Of a stretch of 36,529 nucleotides of DNA, positions 1 through 10,218 are shown in pieces. The notes beneath the pieces were generated by a model, which did not search any database, had not been told where the DNA came from, and was given only the letters and a program-made list of their open reading frames with translations. Both the position numbers and the translations under genes were made by a program. How positions within the stretch are numbered: the stretch's first letter is position 1; every line of letters starts with the position of its first letter. Origin of the DNA: Elusimicrobia bacterium CG1_02_56_21 (GTDB lineage Bacteria; Elusimicrobiota; Elusimicrobia; Elusimicrobiales; UBA9959); assembly GCA_001871115.1 (NCBI GenBank), contig MNUR01000039.1:1-36529 (forward strand), given 5' to 3'.

Positions 1-695
1 CTGACTATCTCTTTCTCGGTGAAATGCTCCGTGGCGTAGCCCATGTCGTATTTCCCGCGCTGCGCCAGAAAATCCTCGAGCGTTGTGCGGCGCAGCCACA
101 CCCCGTATTTTTCCGGCTGCTCGAACAGGGGCGAGCCCGGCTCCAGAGAGAAAGCATAAACCCCGGCCCGGTTCACCTTCAGCTCCCGCCGCATACGCTT
201 CATCAGGGCCGCTGTCAGCGCTACGTCGCGCCGGGTTTCAAAAGGCAGGCCGGAGGTAAAAGCGGTCCAGATATTAACGCCGAGCAAACCAGCCTTCTTC
301 AGGGTACGCAGAAGACTGTTATTGGTATAAAAGCGGCCCCTGTTAAGCCGGCGCACCCGCTCCGAACCGCTCCCGGCAAAAATTGTCATTTTAGATTCAG
401 GCCCCAGCGCCAGGCTGAACCATTTAAGGAGCCTGTCCGAAGGCAGGCCGCAGAGCTCTATCTTGAGCACGGGCCGGAATTTTTTCTTAAGCAGCAGCTT
501 CAGTATCTCTATATAATGAGCGTAGGAAGGCAGCGGGTTGAGCGGCAGCTGTATCTCTTTTATCCCCGCGGCGGCCAGCTCTTCAAAATCCCTTACCACG
601 GCGGCCGGGGGCCGCAGAGAAACGCCCTTCCGGCCGCAGCTCCTGCGCTGGGCGTCCTTTGCTCCGCCGCAGGCCGAACAATTGTCCGCGCAGCC
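1..695 (-). CDS. B12-binding radical SAM protein, radical SAM half (partial, frameshifted)
   Basis: Minus-strand reading frame that stays open from about position 695 to the left edge and continues beyond it. It begins with the radical SAM signature C-x3-C-x2-C, seen as GCADNCSACGG (cysteine codon at 692-690), and continues with typical TIM-barrel text such as FEELAAAGIKEIQLPL and VYAFSLEPGSPLFEQ. The family binds a 4Fe-4S cluster and SAM to make a 5'-deoxyadenosyl radical; with an N-terminal cobalamin domain, members often methylate or rearrange unactivated carbons. The B12-binding half lies immediately upstream in another frame (593-1321). A single missing G at about 693-695 (expected CAC ACG GGC TGC, seen CAC ACG GC TGC) would rejoin the two halves. 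No substrate can be named. Confidence 0.8.
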
Positions 696-1321
696 GTGTG
701 GGCCTGCAGGTAGGTGAACATCCCGTCCTCAAAACAGATACCCCGGCGGGGCTTCAGATTACTGTTGAGCACCAGGGAAAAACCTGACATAACGCTCAGG
801 GCGAGGTCGGCTTTGCCCGCGGAATAAGAAGCCTTGTTAAGAACGACCCTGCCCCCGCGCCTCCAGGCCAGATTAGGTACCCCGCCCAGGCCGGCGCCGC
901 CCGCTTTAAGGGAGCCGAGCAGCTTAAGCAGGGGAAGCTCCCCGTCGCCGCGCACCACATAATCCACTGCCGGATAACCTTCAAGTATTTCAGCCGCAAA
1001 ACAGGAAGCGGTATAACCGCCCAGCGCTATTTTTATCCCGGGAACCGCGCGTTTTATTTCTTTGGCCAGTTGCAGCGCCCCGCCGGTCTGCCGGTGCCAG
1101 TGAGCGGGAATACAAACGAGCCTTACCCGCCCGGCTTTAATGAGAGCAGGCAGGTCGAACTCTCCTTTCGGCGCCGAAGGGAGGCTTATAATAGCCGATT
1201 TTAAAGAGTTTTTTTCAAGGTAAGCGGCCATGGACAAAAGACCGGCCGGCATTATGGGCAGCAGGTTCTTTTTTCCGGAAGGGGCTCCGGGGTATACAAA
1301 AAGGCAGTCCGTTTTTTTCAT
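593..1321 (-). CDS. B12-binding radical SAM protein, cobalamin-binding half (frameshifted)
   Basis: N-terminal half of the same gene. Residues after the start (MKKTDCLFVYPG) form a Rossmann-like B12-binding domain: a P-A-G-L-L-S-M-A-A-Y-L helix, then IKIALGGYTASCFAAEIL and VDYVVRGDGELPLLKLL, the usual GGxxxT and V-x-GEGE-like features of this family. The true frame ends near YLQAHT at about 695; everything this frame encodes below that (to the stop at 593) is out-of-frame sequence, so the apparent 242-residue product is probably not what is made. I chose ATG at 1321; a TTG two codons upstream (1327) is possible. No clear ribosome binding site is visible. The gene is divergent from the TldE-like gene at 1481. 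Whether the frameshift is a real inactivation or a GGG to GG base-calling error cannot be told from one sequence. Confidence 0.78.
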   Translation of the reverse strand: MKKTDCLFVYPGAPSGKKNLLPIMPAGLLSMAAYLEKNSLKSAIISLPSAPKGEFDLPALIKAGRVRLVCIPAHWHRQTGGALQLAKEIKRAVPGIKIALGGYTASCFAAEILEGYPAVDYVVRGDGELPLLKLLGSLKAGGAGLGGVPNLAWRRGGRVVLNKASYSAGKADLALSVMSGFSLVLNSNLKPRRGICFEDGMFTYLQAHTAARTIVRPAAEQRTPSAGAAAGRAFLCGPRPPW

Positions 1322-1480
1322 CGGCAAAAAGCGCGCGGTTTACGGAGTGCGCGCCGGGGCCCCGCGCGGGACGGCAACGCTACCGCTATAATACAATACT
1401 TGCGCGGGGTGCCGGAACGCGGTCATAAATGGTTAAATATATAAATGCACCCGGGCCCTGCCGGCAGCATAGTAAAAATT

Positions 1481-2809
1481 ATGAAAAATATAGAAACCGT
1501 CTGTAAAAAAATCTTCTCCCTCGCGGGCAAGGTCCAGTGCGAAGTTATGGCCGAAGTCCGGGAAGGAGCGCTGACCCGCTTCGCGGACAATGTCATCTCC
1601 CAGAACGTCGCCTCCTCGTCGGCCGACTATATGGTGCGCCTGCTCGATAACGGCCGCACCGCTAAAATAAATTTCAACCAGGCCGGCGACGACTCTCTTA
1701 AGCGCGCCATAATTTCGGGACTTGAAATACTTAAAAAACAGAAAAAAGACCCGGCCCTGCTGCCGCTGGCCAAACCCCGCCCCGTCGCTCCCGGTAAAAA
1801 TCTTTTCTTCAAAGAAACCGCTGAGCTGTCCCCCGCTTACCGCGCCGGCAAAGCCGCGGAACTGGCGAAAGCCTGCAAAAGATCCGGGCAGATCTCCTGC
1901 GGAACCTTCGAGAACAGCGCTTCGGAACTGGTAATAGCCAATAATTTGGGCCTGTTCGCCCGCCACCGGGAAACCTCCGCCACCCACAGCGTCACCGTCA
2001 GGGACCGCGACGGCTTCGGCTGGGCCGAACGCACCGCCCACGACGTCAATGAAATCCCTTTCGCCCTCCTCAACGCCTCCGCGCGCGCCAAAGCCGCCGG
2101 CAGCCGCGCGCCGAAAGAAATAAAAGCGGGCCGCTACACCGTCATACTCGAGCCGCAGGCCGCTTCCGACATCCTGTCCTGCCTCGCGGTTTTCGGCTTC
2201 GCCGGCCAGCTCTACAATGAAGGCCGCAGCTTTATCTGCGGCAAGCTGGGCAAAAAACTCCTGAGCCCCCTTCTTACCATCGAAGACAATGCTTTGGACG
2301 GAGCCGCGCCCGGAATGACCTTTGACTACGAAGGCCAGCCCCGCACAAAAGTAAAACTTATAGAGAACGGCATAATAAAAGCCCCGGTGCATGACAGGAA
2401 AACCGCCAAAGCCGCAAAAACGGCCTCAACAGGCCACGCCCTGCCCCAGCCGAGCTATATGGGCCCCATCCCCCTCAACCTGTCCGTAAAACCCGGCCAG
2501 GGCACCTTAGAGGACCTTATAAAGGGCACGGAGCGGGGAATACTTGTAACACAGTTCCACTACACCAATATGCTCAAAGAGCAGGACGTAGAAATGACCG
2601 GCATGACCCGCAACGGAACCTTCATGGTGGAGAACGGGAAAATAACCTTCCCAGTAAAAAACCTCCGCTTCACCCAGAACATGGTAGAAGCTTTCAGCAA
2701 TGTAGAAGCCGTTTCCGGAGAAGCCGTCCCCTGCGCCGCCTGGGGAGCAATGGCCTGCCCCGCCTTCCGCATAAAGAATTTCAACTTCTCATCGTCGACC
2801 AAGTTTTAA
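1481..2809 (+). CDS. TldE/PmbA-like subunit of TldD/TldE peptidase (module 1)
   Basis: 442-residue member of the TldD/PmbA family, close to the usual 450. It has the family's N-terminal domain (LTRFADNVISQNVASSSADY; E. coli PmbA/TldE has the same kind of RFxNN segment) and the C-terminal beta-rich domain (ILVTQFHYTNMLKEQDVEMTG, then VENGKITFPVKNLRFTQNM). It lacks the HExxxH motif, which marks it as the non-catalytic TldE-type partner of the TldD gene downstream at 3073. In E. coli TldD/TldE form a metalloprotease that degrades unfolded peptides and matures microcin B17. I chose ATG 1481 (MKNIETVCKKIF) because this is where family homology begins; an in-frame ATG at 1445 would add 12 residues unlike the family. 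No good Shine-Dalgarno is seen for either. A repeat-rich 263-bp gap separates it from tldD. Confidence 0.88.
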   Translation: MKNIETVCKKIFSLAGKVQCEVMAEVREGALTRFADNVISQNVASSSADYMVRLLDNGRTAKINFNQAGDDSLKRAIISGLEILKKQKKDPALLPLAKPRPVAPGKNLFFKETAELSPAYRAGKAAELAKACKRSGQISCGTFENSASELVIANNLGLFARHRETSATHSVTVRDRDGFGWAERTAHDVNEIPFALLNASARAKAAGSRAPKEIKAGRYTVILEPQAASDILSCLAVFGFAGQLYNEGRSFICGKLGKKLLSPLLTIEDNALDGAAPGMTFDYEGQPRTKVKLIENGIIKAPVHDRKTAKAAKTASTGHALPQPSYMGPIPLNLSVKPGQGTLEDLIKGTERGILVTQFHYTNMLKEQDVEMTGMTRNGTFMVENGKITFPVKNLRFTQNMVEAFSNVEAVSGEAVPCAAWGAMACPAFRIKNFNFSSSTKF

Positions 2810-2819
2810 GAAATCGAGG

Positions 2820-2842
2820 GTCGGGAATCGCGAATCGGGAAT
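2820..2842. repeat. Three 7-bp tandem units (CGGGAAT type)
   Basis: Three consecutive 7-mers, CGGGAAT (2822-2828), CGCGAAT (2829-2835) and CGGGAAT (2836-2842), directly after the TldE-like stop codon. Short tandem arrays of this kind are common as dispersed intergenic sequence in environmental genomes; no function is evident. Confidence 0.6.
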
Positions 2843-2857
2843 TACGGAAACGGAATT

Positions 2858-2887
2858 CACCGCGGAGACGCAGAGTACGCAGAGAGA
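2858..2887. repeat. Purine-rich GACGCAGAG-type dispersed repeat
   Basis: The stretch begins CACCGCGGAGACGCAGAG and continues TACGCAGAGAGA, giving two copies of ACGCAGAG (2868-2875 and 2877-2884). I know very similar 'GAGACGCAGAG' strings as intergenic repeats in unrelated environmental bacteria, so this is probably one copy of a dispersed family. Copy number in this genome cannot be judged from the window. Confidence 0.5.
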
Positions 2888-2905
2888 AGATATTCCTCGG
2901 AGGGC

Positions 2906-3012
2906 GGCAGGGGCGTTGCCCTGCGAACCCCTTGGGGAGGGGGGGCCCCGCTTCGGGGGGGAACCGCGCAACGGTTCCCTTCTTCCGGGGTGAGCGGGGC
3001 AATGCCCCTGCC
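2906..3012. repeat. Inverted-repeat element with nested hairpins
   Basis: A 16-bp arm at 2906-2921 (GGCAGGGGCGTTGCCC) is matched by an inverted copy at 2997-3012 (15 of 16 pairs). Each arm can also fold on itself (GCAGGG/CCCTGC; GGGC/GCCC). Between them lie further hairpins: CCCC-TT-GGGG near 2929-2936, CCCC-GCTT-CGGGG near 2946-2956, and GGGAACCG/CGGTTCCC at about 2959-2979. This nested palindromic layout resembles REP/MITE-like elements. It fills the gap between the TldE-like gene and tldD, and if transcribed would form a compact multi-stem RNA. Confidence 0.6.
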
Positions 3013-3072
3013 GGACCCCGACGGAGTAACCAGCGGTTCTTTATTTAAGGATTTAGTTTTAGGAGACCAACA

Positions 3073-4518
3073 ATGTTCAAACTAGCCGCGAAAGCGATAG
3101 AAATAGCCCACAAACATAAAGCCGAATTCGGCGATATCCGCATAATAGAAGAACGCCGCCAGAACCTGGGCGTAAAGAACGGCGAGATCTCAAGCCTCAC
3201 CGACCAGGTTACCCTCGGCTACGGCATCCGCGTCCTCTGCCGGGGCGCCTGGGGCTTCGCCTCCGGCAGCGTCATGACCGAACGCGCGGTAGCCGACACC
3301 GCCCTTAAAGCCATCGCCATCGCCAAAGCCAGCCGCCTCCTGATGGCCGGCCGCGTCCGCCTCGCTCCCGAACCCGCCTACACGGACTTCTGGCAGACCC
3401 CCTTCACCAAAGACCCGTTCACAATACCCGTAGAAACTAAACTGGACCTCATGTTCAAAACGGACGCCGTCCTCCGCAAAAACAAAAAGATCCGCGTAGC
3501 CTCCTCCGAAATGCGCTTTATCCGCGAGCACCAGTGGCATATGACCACCGACGGGTCGCGCATAGAACAGGTACTGCTCTCCTCCGGAGCAAACATCTCC
3601 GCCACCGCCGTAGAGAACGGCGACGTGCAGACCCGCGCCTATCCCTGCACCCACGGCGGCCAGACCCTCGCCGGCGGCTGGGAAATAATAGAAGCCATGG
3701 ACATGCCCGGCCACGCCGAGCGCGTCCGCGACGAAGCCGTGGCCCTGCTCACCGCCCCAGCCTGCCCCGCGGGAGTAAGCGACCTTATAATCTCCGGCAA
3801 CCAGCTGGCCCTCCAGATCCACGAATCCGTAGGCCACGCCTCGGAACTGGACCGCGTCCTGGGCTACGAAGAATCCTATGCCGGGAGCAGCTTTGCCACC
3901 ACGGATAAGCTCGGGCATTTCCGCTACGGTTCCCCCATTGTGAACCTGGTAGCGGACGCAACCCTGCCCGGCGGCCTCGCCACGGCCGGCTACGACGACG
4001 ATGCGGTCAAAGCCCAGCGCTGGCATATAGTAAAGGACGGAATACTCTCCGGCTATATGACCAACCGCGAATTCTGCGGCAAAATAGGCAAAAAGCGCTC
4101 CCGGGGCTCTTGCCGCGCGGACGGTTATTCCAATATCCCTATCACCCGCATCTGCAATTTAAGCCTTATGCCCGGCAGCACCCCTCTTGAGCAGCTGGTG
4201 GGAGAAGTGAAGAACGGGATAATGATGGAAAATAATATGTCCTGGAGCATAGACCAGAAACGCCTTAATTTCCAGTTCGGTTGCGAAATAGGCTGGCTCA
4301 TTAAGAACGGCAAAAAGACCAAAATGGTAAAGAACCCCACCTACCAGGGCATTACCCCTGAATTCTGGGGCTCCTGCGATGCCATAGCGGATCACCAGCA
4401 ATGGCGCCTTTGGGGCGTAGCCAATTGCGGTAAAGGCCAGCCCGGGCAGACAGCCATGATGTGCCACGGATCGAGCCCGGCCCGCTTCCGGAAAATAAAA
4501 ATAGGAATGCACGGTTAA
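3073..4518 (+). CDS. tldD: TldD metalloprotease subunit (module 1)
   Basis: 481 residues, the same length as E. coli TldD. The zinc motif HExxxH is present as H250-E-S-V-G-H255 followed by ASELD, and the third ligand is the cysteine in NCGKGQPGQ (C452), matching H262/H266/C454 of the E. coli enzyme. The protein should pair with the TldE-like product encoded upstream, forming a peptide channel in which TldD carries the active site. The start ATG 3073 has a clear AGGAG-like site (TTAGGAG) 8-9 bases upstream. A strong hairpin terminator follows at 4544-4564. Nothing around it looks like a microcin or other peptide precursor, so its role is probably general peptide turnover or maturation of an unlinked peptide. 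Confidence 0.93.
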   Translation: MFKLAAKAIEIAHKHKAEFGDIRIIEERRQNLGVKNGEISSLTDQVTLGYGIRVLCRGAWGFASGSVMTERAVADTALKAIAIAKASRLLMAGRVRLAPEPAYTDFWQTPFTKDPFTIPVETKLDLMFKTDAVLRKNKKIRVASSEMRFIREHQWHMTTDGSRIEQVLLSSGANISATAVENGDVQTRAYPCTHGGQTLAGGWEIIEAMDMPGHAERVRDEAVALLTAPACPAGVSDLIISGNQLALQIHESVGHASELDRVLGYEESYAGSSFATTDKLGHFRYGSPIVNLVADATLPGGLATAGYDDDAVKAQRWHIVKDGILSGYMTNREFCGKIGKKRSRGSCRADGYSNIPITRICNLSLMPGSTPLEQLVGEVKNGIMMENNMSWSIDQKRLNFQFGCEIGWLIKNGKKTKMVKNPTYQGITPEFWGSCDAIADHQQWRLWGVANCGKGQPGQTAMMCHGSSPARFRKIKIGMHG

Positions 4519-4543
4519 GCGCTTTAAGGCCGGAAAATAAAAG

Positions 4544-4564
4544 AACCGCTTCGGCGGTTTTTTT
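4544..4564 (+). terminator. Rho-independent terminator after tldD
   Basis: AACCGC (4544-4549), loop TTCG, GCGGTT (4554-4559), running into a T tract to 4564. UUCG is an exceptionally stable tetraloop. It separates the tldD unit from the dnaA promoter region immediately downstream. Confidence 0.88.
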
Positions 4565-4565
4565 A

Positions 4566-4594
4566 TTGACTCAACCCTGTTAAATATATAATAT
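4566..4594 (+). promoter_or_regulatory. Probable dnaA promoter
   Basis: TTGACT (4566-4571) directly after the terminator T tract, then either TAATAT at 4589-4594 (17-bp spacer) or TATAAT at 4587-4592 (15-bp spacer). Transcription would begin near 4600 and leave a leader of about 185 nt that contains the AT-rich origin region and both DnaA boxes, so DnaA binding could repress its own gene. Confidence 0.55.
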
Positions 4595-4792
4595 ATAGAC
4601 ATCCTAATAGAAAAGCCCTCTTAGCAACAGATTTTTGGCCTCTTTTATACACTAAATAGCAACATTTTCAGGGTGAAAACCAAGTTTTCATGCTACTTGA
4701 TTAAAAGTTACTAACATAAATAACGCATATAAAACAAGCACTTTATGAGTTTAGAAAAATCCTACTAACAGTTGTGGATAACTTGTGGATAA
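4572..4792. other. Probable replication origin (oriC)
   Basis: AT-rich stretch in a GC-rich window, directly upstream of dnaA. It holds two perfect DnaA boxes read on the minus strand as TTATCCACA (TGTGGATAA at 4773-4781 and 4784-4792, 11 bp apart, about one helical turn), and one 8-of-9 match to TTATNCACA at 4645-4653. Nested palindromes at 4665-4690 (TTTTCA-GGG-TGAAAAC-CAA-GTTTTCA) and the alternating A/T run at 4581-4597 could serve as structural or unwinding elements. Origin function is inferred from position and boxes. Confidence 0.7.
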
Positions 4793-6137
4793 CTTAACCG
4801 ATATCAAGGAAATCTGGGAAGGCGTGATGAAAGAGCTGGGGGCCGATATAGGCTCCGAGGCTATAGATCTTTGGGTACGCCCGATCAGGCCCCTTGTCCT
4901 GGAAAGCGACTCCATAAAACTCGAAGTTCCGGATTCTATAATATACAGCACGGTACAGCAGCGCTATGAAGGGAAAATAATAGCCCTGCTGCTTAAATAC
5001 ACCGGCAGGACCCTTAAACTTAATTACTCAATGTCCCTGACCCCCACCGAGCCCCCGGCCCAGTCCAGGGCCACCCCGGCTTCCGTCGCCCTGCCGGCCA
5101 ACTATTATTCTTTCAATCCCCATTACACCTTCGACAGCTTCATAATGGGAACCTCCAACCGCTTCGCTTTCGCTTCCGCCGAAGGCGTGGCTAAAACCCC
5201 GGGCCAGACAAACCCTTTCTTCATCTACAGCGCCCCGGGCCTGGGCAAGACCCATCTGCTGCACGCCATCGCCCACGGCATCTTCAAAAACAATACCAAT
5301 GCTCGCATCCTCTACACCGCCAGCGAAAACTTCGTAAATGAATATATCGACGCGGTGCGCAGCGGCGGCACGGAACAATTCCGAAGCAAATACCGCAAAC
5401 TGGACTGCCTGCTCCTCGACGATATACAGTTCCTCGTAAACAAAGAGCGCAGCGAAGAAGAGTTCTTCTACACTTTCAATTCTCTTTTCGAATCAAAGAA
5501 GCAGATAGTGGTTACTTCCGACAGGCCGCCCAGGGAGCTGGCCCTGGGGCAGCGCCTCATCTCCCGCTTCCTCTCCGGCGTGGTTGCGGATATAAAGATC
5601 CCCGACTTTGAAACCCGCGTTGCCATACTGCGCCAGAAAAAAGAACAGCACAAATACACTATTCCGGACGATATTATCACCTTTATAGCCGAGAACGTTA
5701 AAAAGAGCATCAGGGAGCTGGAAGGCTGCCTTATCACGGTGGGGAATTTCTCCACCAATATGCGCATACAGCCCTCTATAGACGCTGTGCGGGAAATAAT
5801 AAAAGACCATATCAGCGACCCGGACCAAGACGATAAAAAAGTGGCCATAGAACTTATAAAAAGCGTAGTTTCCGATAAATATTCGATTAACCTGGCGGAT
5901 TTCATCTCCAAGAAGAGAAACGAGAACATAGCCTTCCCCAGGCAGGTAGCGATGTACCTGGCCTGCACCCTGACCGACCTTTCCCTGAACGATATAGGGG
6001 AAGCCTTCGCCAGGGACCACGCAACGGTGCTCTATGCCAAGAATAAAATAGGCCAGCTGGTGCAGTCCGACCCTTATTTTAACGAGACTTTAAACCATAT
6101 TATATCCAAGATAAAGAATGTTAATAACCAGCAGTAA
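4785..6137 (+). CDS. dnaA: Chromosomal replication initiator DnaA
   Basis: 450 residues with all four DnaA domains: domain I (about 1-80, LTDIKEIWEGVMKEL), a short linker, the AAA+ domain from about 106 with Walker A G152-LGKT-H and Walker B LLLDD (209-213), and domain IV ending in the DNA-binding signature DHATVLYAKNKI (411-422). It binds oriC as an ATP form, melts the origin and loads the helicase. The start is GTG 4785: an in-frame TAA at 4779-4781 rules out any earlier start, and family homology begins at once. The GTG lies within the second DnaA box (4784-4792) and there is no Shine-Dalgarno, so DnaA bound there would cover the translation start. dnaN follows after 123 bp. Confidence 0.96.
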   Translation: MDNLTDIKEIWEGVMKELGADIGSEAIDLWVRPIRPLVLESDSIKLEVPDSIIYSTVQQRYEGKIIALLLKYTGRTLKLNYSMSLTPTEPPAQSRATPASVALPANYYSFNPHYTFDSFIMGTSNRFAFASAEGVAKTPGQTNPFFIYSAPGLGKTHLLHAIAHGIFKNNTNARILYTASENFVNEYIDAVRSGGTEQFRSKYRKLDCLLLDDIQFLVNKERSEEEFFYTFNSLFESKKQIVVTSDRPPRELALGQRLISRFLSGVVADIKIPDFETRVAILRQKKEQHKYTIPDDIITFIAENVKKSIRELEGCLITVGNFSTNMRIQPSIDAVREIIKDHISDPDQDDKKVAIELIKSVVSDKYSINLADFISKKRNENIAFPRQVAMYLACTLTDLSLNDIGEAFARDHATVLYAKNKIGQLVQSDPYFNETLNHIISKIKNVNNQQ

Positions 6138-6228
6138 AATGTTCAATGCGCGTTTTTTGTTAGCAATGTCAGTAAAACATGATAAAGTGTTAATAACTTT
6201 TCCCTATGCTGTCAGACTCATTAACACT
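6119..6228. promoter_or_regulatory. Repeated DnaA-box-like motif and inverted repeat before dnaN
   Basis: The 10-mer TGTTAATAAC occurs at 6119-6128 (inside the end of dnaA) and again at 6188-6197. Its complement TTATTAACA differs from the DnaA consensus TTATNCACA at one base. AGTGTTAAT (6186-6194) also has a perfect inverted partner ATTAACACT at 6220-6228. These may be weak DnaA sites on the downstream side of dnaA, as in bipartite origins, or an operator for dnaN. Confidence 0.4.
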
Positions 6229-6260
6229 ATCAACAGCCTATCTTATAGAGGACTATGATG

Positions 6261-7376
6261 ATGAAAATAAACAGTAATCGTGAAACCCTGATAAAAGGGA
6301 TACAAACCATACAGGCCGGGGTCTCTTCCAAGACCGGGACCATACCTATATTACAGAACTTCCTGATGGAAACCGAGGACAAGGGCCTTAAGGTGGTCTT
6401 TACGGACCTGGAAATGGCCATTAAGCACCATATCCCTGTAGAGATAAAGGGAGAGGGCAGTATAACTGTCCCTATAAAGAAATTCATGGAGATAGTACAT
6501 AACCTCGGGGAAAACTCCATGGTAAACATAGCGGTAGATGAAAACAACCGCATTTCCATCTTAAGCGGCAAATCCAGGTTTAAACTGGGCGGCGCCCCCA
6601 AGAACGATTACCCGGTCATCCCGGACCTGGACGAGAGCAATTCCTTCAAAGTTCCCGCCAAGCTCCTGGCGGAAATGATCAGCAGCACCATCTTCTCGGC
6701 CTCCACGGAAGACGACAGGCATTTCCTTAACGGCTTGCTCTGGAAGTTTGAAAAAGACACTTTCTCCCTGGTAGCCACCGACGGCCGCCGCCTGGCCATA
6801 ACCTCCACCAAGAAAATAAAAGCCAAAAAAGAATTCAAGGTTATAGTCCCCTCCAAAATACTCGGCGAGCTCGCCAGGTATATTAAAGGGGCCGGCGTAA
6901 AGGACGCGGAAGAAATAACCGTAGGGCTGTCCTCCAACCAGATCGGCTTCAAGCTGGGCAAGACCGTTTTCATCTCCCGCCTGGTAGAGGGCAACTTCCC
7001 CGCCTTCGAGCAGATCATCCCCAAGAGCCACGAGCTGGAGATAGAGCTGGACGCGGAAAAACTGATGGCGGTAACCAAGCGCGCGGCGATCTGCTCAAAC
7101 GAGCGCTCCGGCTCCGTAAAGTACACTTTCAAAAAAGGCGCCCTGGTGGTCAATTCTTCCTCCCAGAGCATGGATTTTGAAGACGAGCTTGAAATAGCTT
7201 ACGCGGGCAAGGATTTCCAGATAAGCTTCAATCCCAAATTCGTCCTGGACATACTGAAAGCGGCGGGGACCAGCGAGATAAAGGCGGAATTCACTTCCCC
7301 GGCAACGCCCGCGCTGCTCAGGGTGAAAGGCCGCGAAGACCTTATTTATATAGTGATGCCCCTGCGCACCCAGTAA
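6261..7376 (+). CDS. dnaN: DNA polymerase III beta subunit (sliding clamp)
   Basis: 371 residues, the usual clamp length, with the three repeated clamp domains (MKINSNRETLIKGIQTI at the start; VATDGRRLAITSTKK in domain 2; and the C-terminal end IYIVMPLRTQ, matching the family's Y-V-x-MP-x-R). It forms the ring that tethers DNA polymerase to the template. Three ATG codons stand in a row at 6255, 6258 and 6261; the GAGGA site at 6248-6252 is too close to the first, and the third begins exactly at the conserved MKI start, so I chose 6261. The following dciA-like gene starts two bases after the stop codon, so the two are probably co-translated. Confidence 0.95.
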   Translation: MKINSNRETLIKGIQTIQAGVSSKTGTIPILQNFLMETEDKGLKVVFTDLEMAIKHHIPVEIKGEGSITVPIKKFMEIVHNLGENSMVNIAVDENNRISILSGKSRFKLGGAPKNDYPVIPDLDESNSFKVPAKLLAEMISSTIFSASTEDDRHFLNGLLWKFEKDTFSLVATDGRRLAITSTKKIKAKKEFKVIVPSKILGELARYIKGAGVKDAEEITVGLSSNQIGFKLGKTVFISRLVEGNFPAFEQIIPKSHELEIELDAEKLMAVTKRAAICSNERSGSVKYTFKKGALVVNSSSQSMDFEDELEIAYAGKDFQISFNPKFVLDILKAAGTSEIKAEFTSPATPALLRVKGREDLIYIVMPLRTQ

Positions 7377-7377
7377 T

Positions 7378-10186
<2,809 letters not shown>

Positions 10187-10218
10187 GAGTTCCTGTTTAA
10201 TTTTCAAGGAGCAGAATA

